Shown here piece after piece: positions 5,928 to 6,250 of a DNA stretch of 6,250 bases. The notes below the pieces were generated by a model. That model worked only from the letters and a program-made list of their open reading frames with translations, ran no database searches and was not told the DNA's origin. A program made the translations under genes and the position numbers. Source of the DNA: Nitrospinales bacterium (GTDB taxonomy: Bacteria; Nitrospinota_A; UBA7883; JACRGQ01). Each line of letters opens with the position of its first letter. The first letter of the stretch is position 1. Location: positions 1-6,250 of the forward strand of contig JAHFEI010000130.1 of NCBI GenBank assembly GCA_023248615.1. Direction: 5' to 3'.

Positions 5928-5932
5928 CCTCC
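5928..5932 (-). promoter_or_regulatory. ribosome-binding site that decides the antitoxin start
   Basis: The minus strand reads ATGGAGGAAGTTATG here. GGAGG at 5932-5928 is five bases from the second ATG (5922), a normal spacing, but would lie within the first codons if translation began at 5934. This favours the shorter 78-aa product over an 82-aa one. Confidence 0.6.
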
Positions 5933-5994
5933 ATTTGCGCATCCCAATGAAATCAGGGTACAGGATACCTTAAAAGTCGTTAAATTAAAACGGG

Positions 5995-6059
5995 GCGGCG
6001 CCAGCCAGCAAGCTAACCGCATATCCATGTGCGGTTGCGCTGCGCATTGCTCGCGCCGC
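5995..6059. other. GC-rich rod-like foldback structure
   Basis: Three nested stems stack on one axis: GCGGCGC (5995-6001) with GCGCCGC (6053-6059), AGCAA (6007-6011) with TTGCT (6047-6051), and AACCGCA (6015-6021) with TGCGGTT (6030-6036) around an 8-base loop. Together they form an imperfect 65-nt hairpin with internal loops. It could be an extragenic palindromic repeat or part of a structured RNA. No T-run follows on either strand, so it is not an obvious terminator. Confidence 0.5.
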
Positions 6060-6213
6060 GTACGGGCTTTCGAGTTATGGTGAAAATGGGTAAGGCATGA
6101 TTTGTATAAACTATGGGGAAACCCCGATTAACCTCGATTCCGAAGTTGGACTATAAAACCAGCATTATTTCCGTCTCCCTGCACAACATTTTGCCCTCAT
6201 GAAGTCGTGGCGG

Positions 6214-6238
6214 TTCCCAACTTCGGAGAAGTTGGGAA
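6214..6238. other. perfect 11-bp hairpin near the right edge
   Basis: TTCCCAACTTC (6214-6224) and GAAGTTGGGAA (6228-6238) are perfectly complementary around a 3-base GGA loop. The inner part, CCAACTTCGGA (6217-6227), is also the exact reverse complement of TCCGAAGTTGG at 6139-6149, so two mutually exclusive pairings are possible. The following sequence has no T-run before the window ends. It may be the start of a further repeat element. Confidence 0.55.
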
Positions 6239-6250
6239 TAGGCAGGATTT

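Larger units (their letters stand above)
5935..6250. other. structured intergenic region without a convincing gene
   Basis: No frame here has coding character. The part next to the antitoxin-like gene is AT-rich (about 5970-5990). On the minus strand it holds a weak promoter candidate, TTTAAT and TATCCT separated by 16 bp. Next come the GC-rich foldback at 5995-6059, a small GGGG-AAA-CCCC hairpin at 6115-6125, TCCGAAGTTGG at 6139-6149 and a strong hairpin at 6214-6238. The density of inverted repeats suggests an untranslated region or a repeat cluster continuing past the right edge. Confidence 0.5.

Overview
The window looks like chromosomal DNA from a Gram-negative bacterium of roughly 50% GC. 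The Gram-negative call rests on a protein with a signal peptide and an outer-membrane beta-barrel C-terminus. Tandem receiver-TPR proteins and GTCATTCCCGCGAAAGCGG-type palindromes make a deltaproteobacterial, Nitrospinota-like or related lineage plausible. No taxonomic marker gene is present, so this is only a guess.

Layout. 1-220 is an intergenic region with a possible divergent gene leaving the left edge, two copies of a 25-bp direct repeat and a probable promoter with a perfect TATAAT. 221-4309 is a tight three-gene plus-strand operon: two paralogous CheY-like receiver + TPR proteins (395 and 403 aa, joined by an overlapping TAATG), then a 562-aa TPR protein starting with GTG one base after the preceding stop. 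Its N-terminal domain reads as a decayed receiver domain lacking the phospho-acceptor Asp. 4310-4417 is a hairpin-rich gap between convergent genes. 4418-5212 (minus) encodes an exported, probably outer-membrane beta-barrel protein of unknown function. 5251-5380 is a 130-bp nested palindromic element, possibly a MITE, just upstream of that gene, and a fragment of the same repeat lies at 5508-5527. 5686-5922 (minus) is a small antitoxin-like gene with no recognisable toxin partner. 5935-6250 holds no convincing gene but carries two strong foldback structures.

How the genes may work together. The two receiver-TPR proteins keep every catalytic receiver residue and have no DNA-binding or enzymatic output domain, so they probably act by phosphorylation-controlled protein-protein contacts through their TPR arrays. 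The third protein would be a constitutive or phosphorylation-independent partner with the same architecture. No histidine kinase is encoded here, so the phosphodonor must be elsewhere. The operon is the most distinctive content of the window. The rest is an ordinary accessory region with repeats and a solitary antitoxin.
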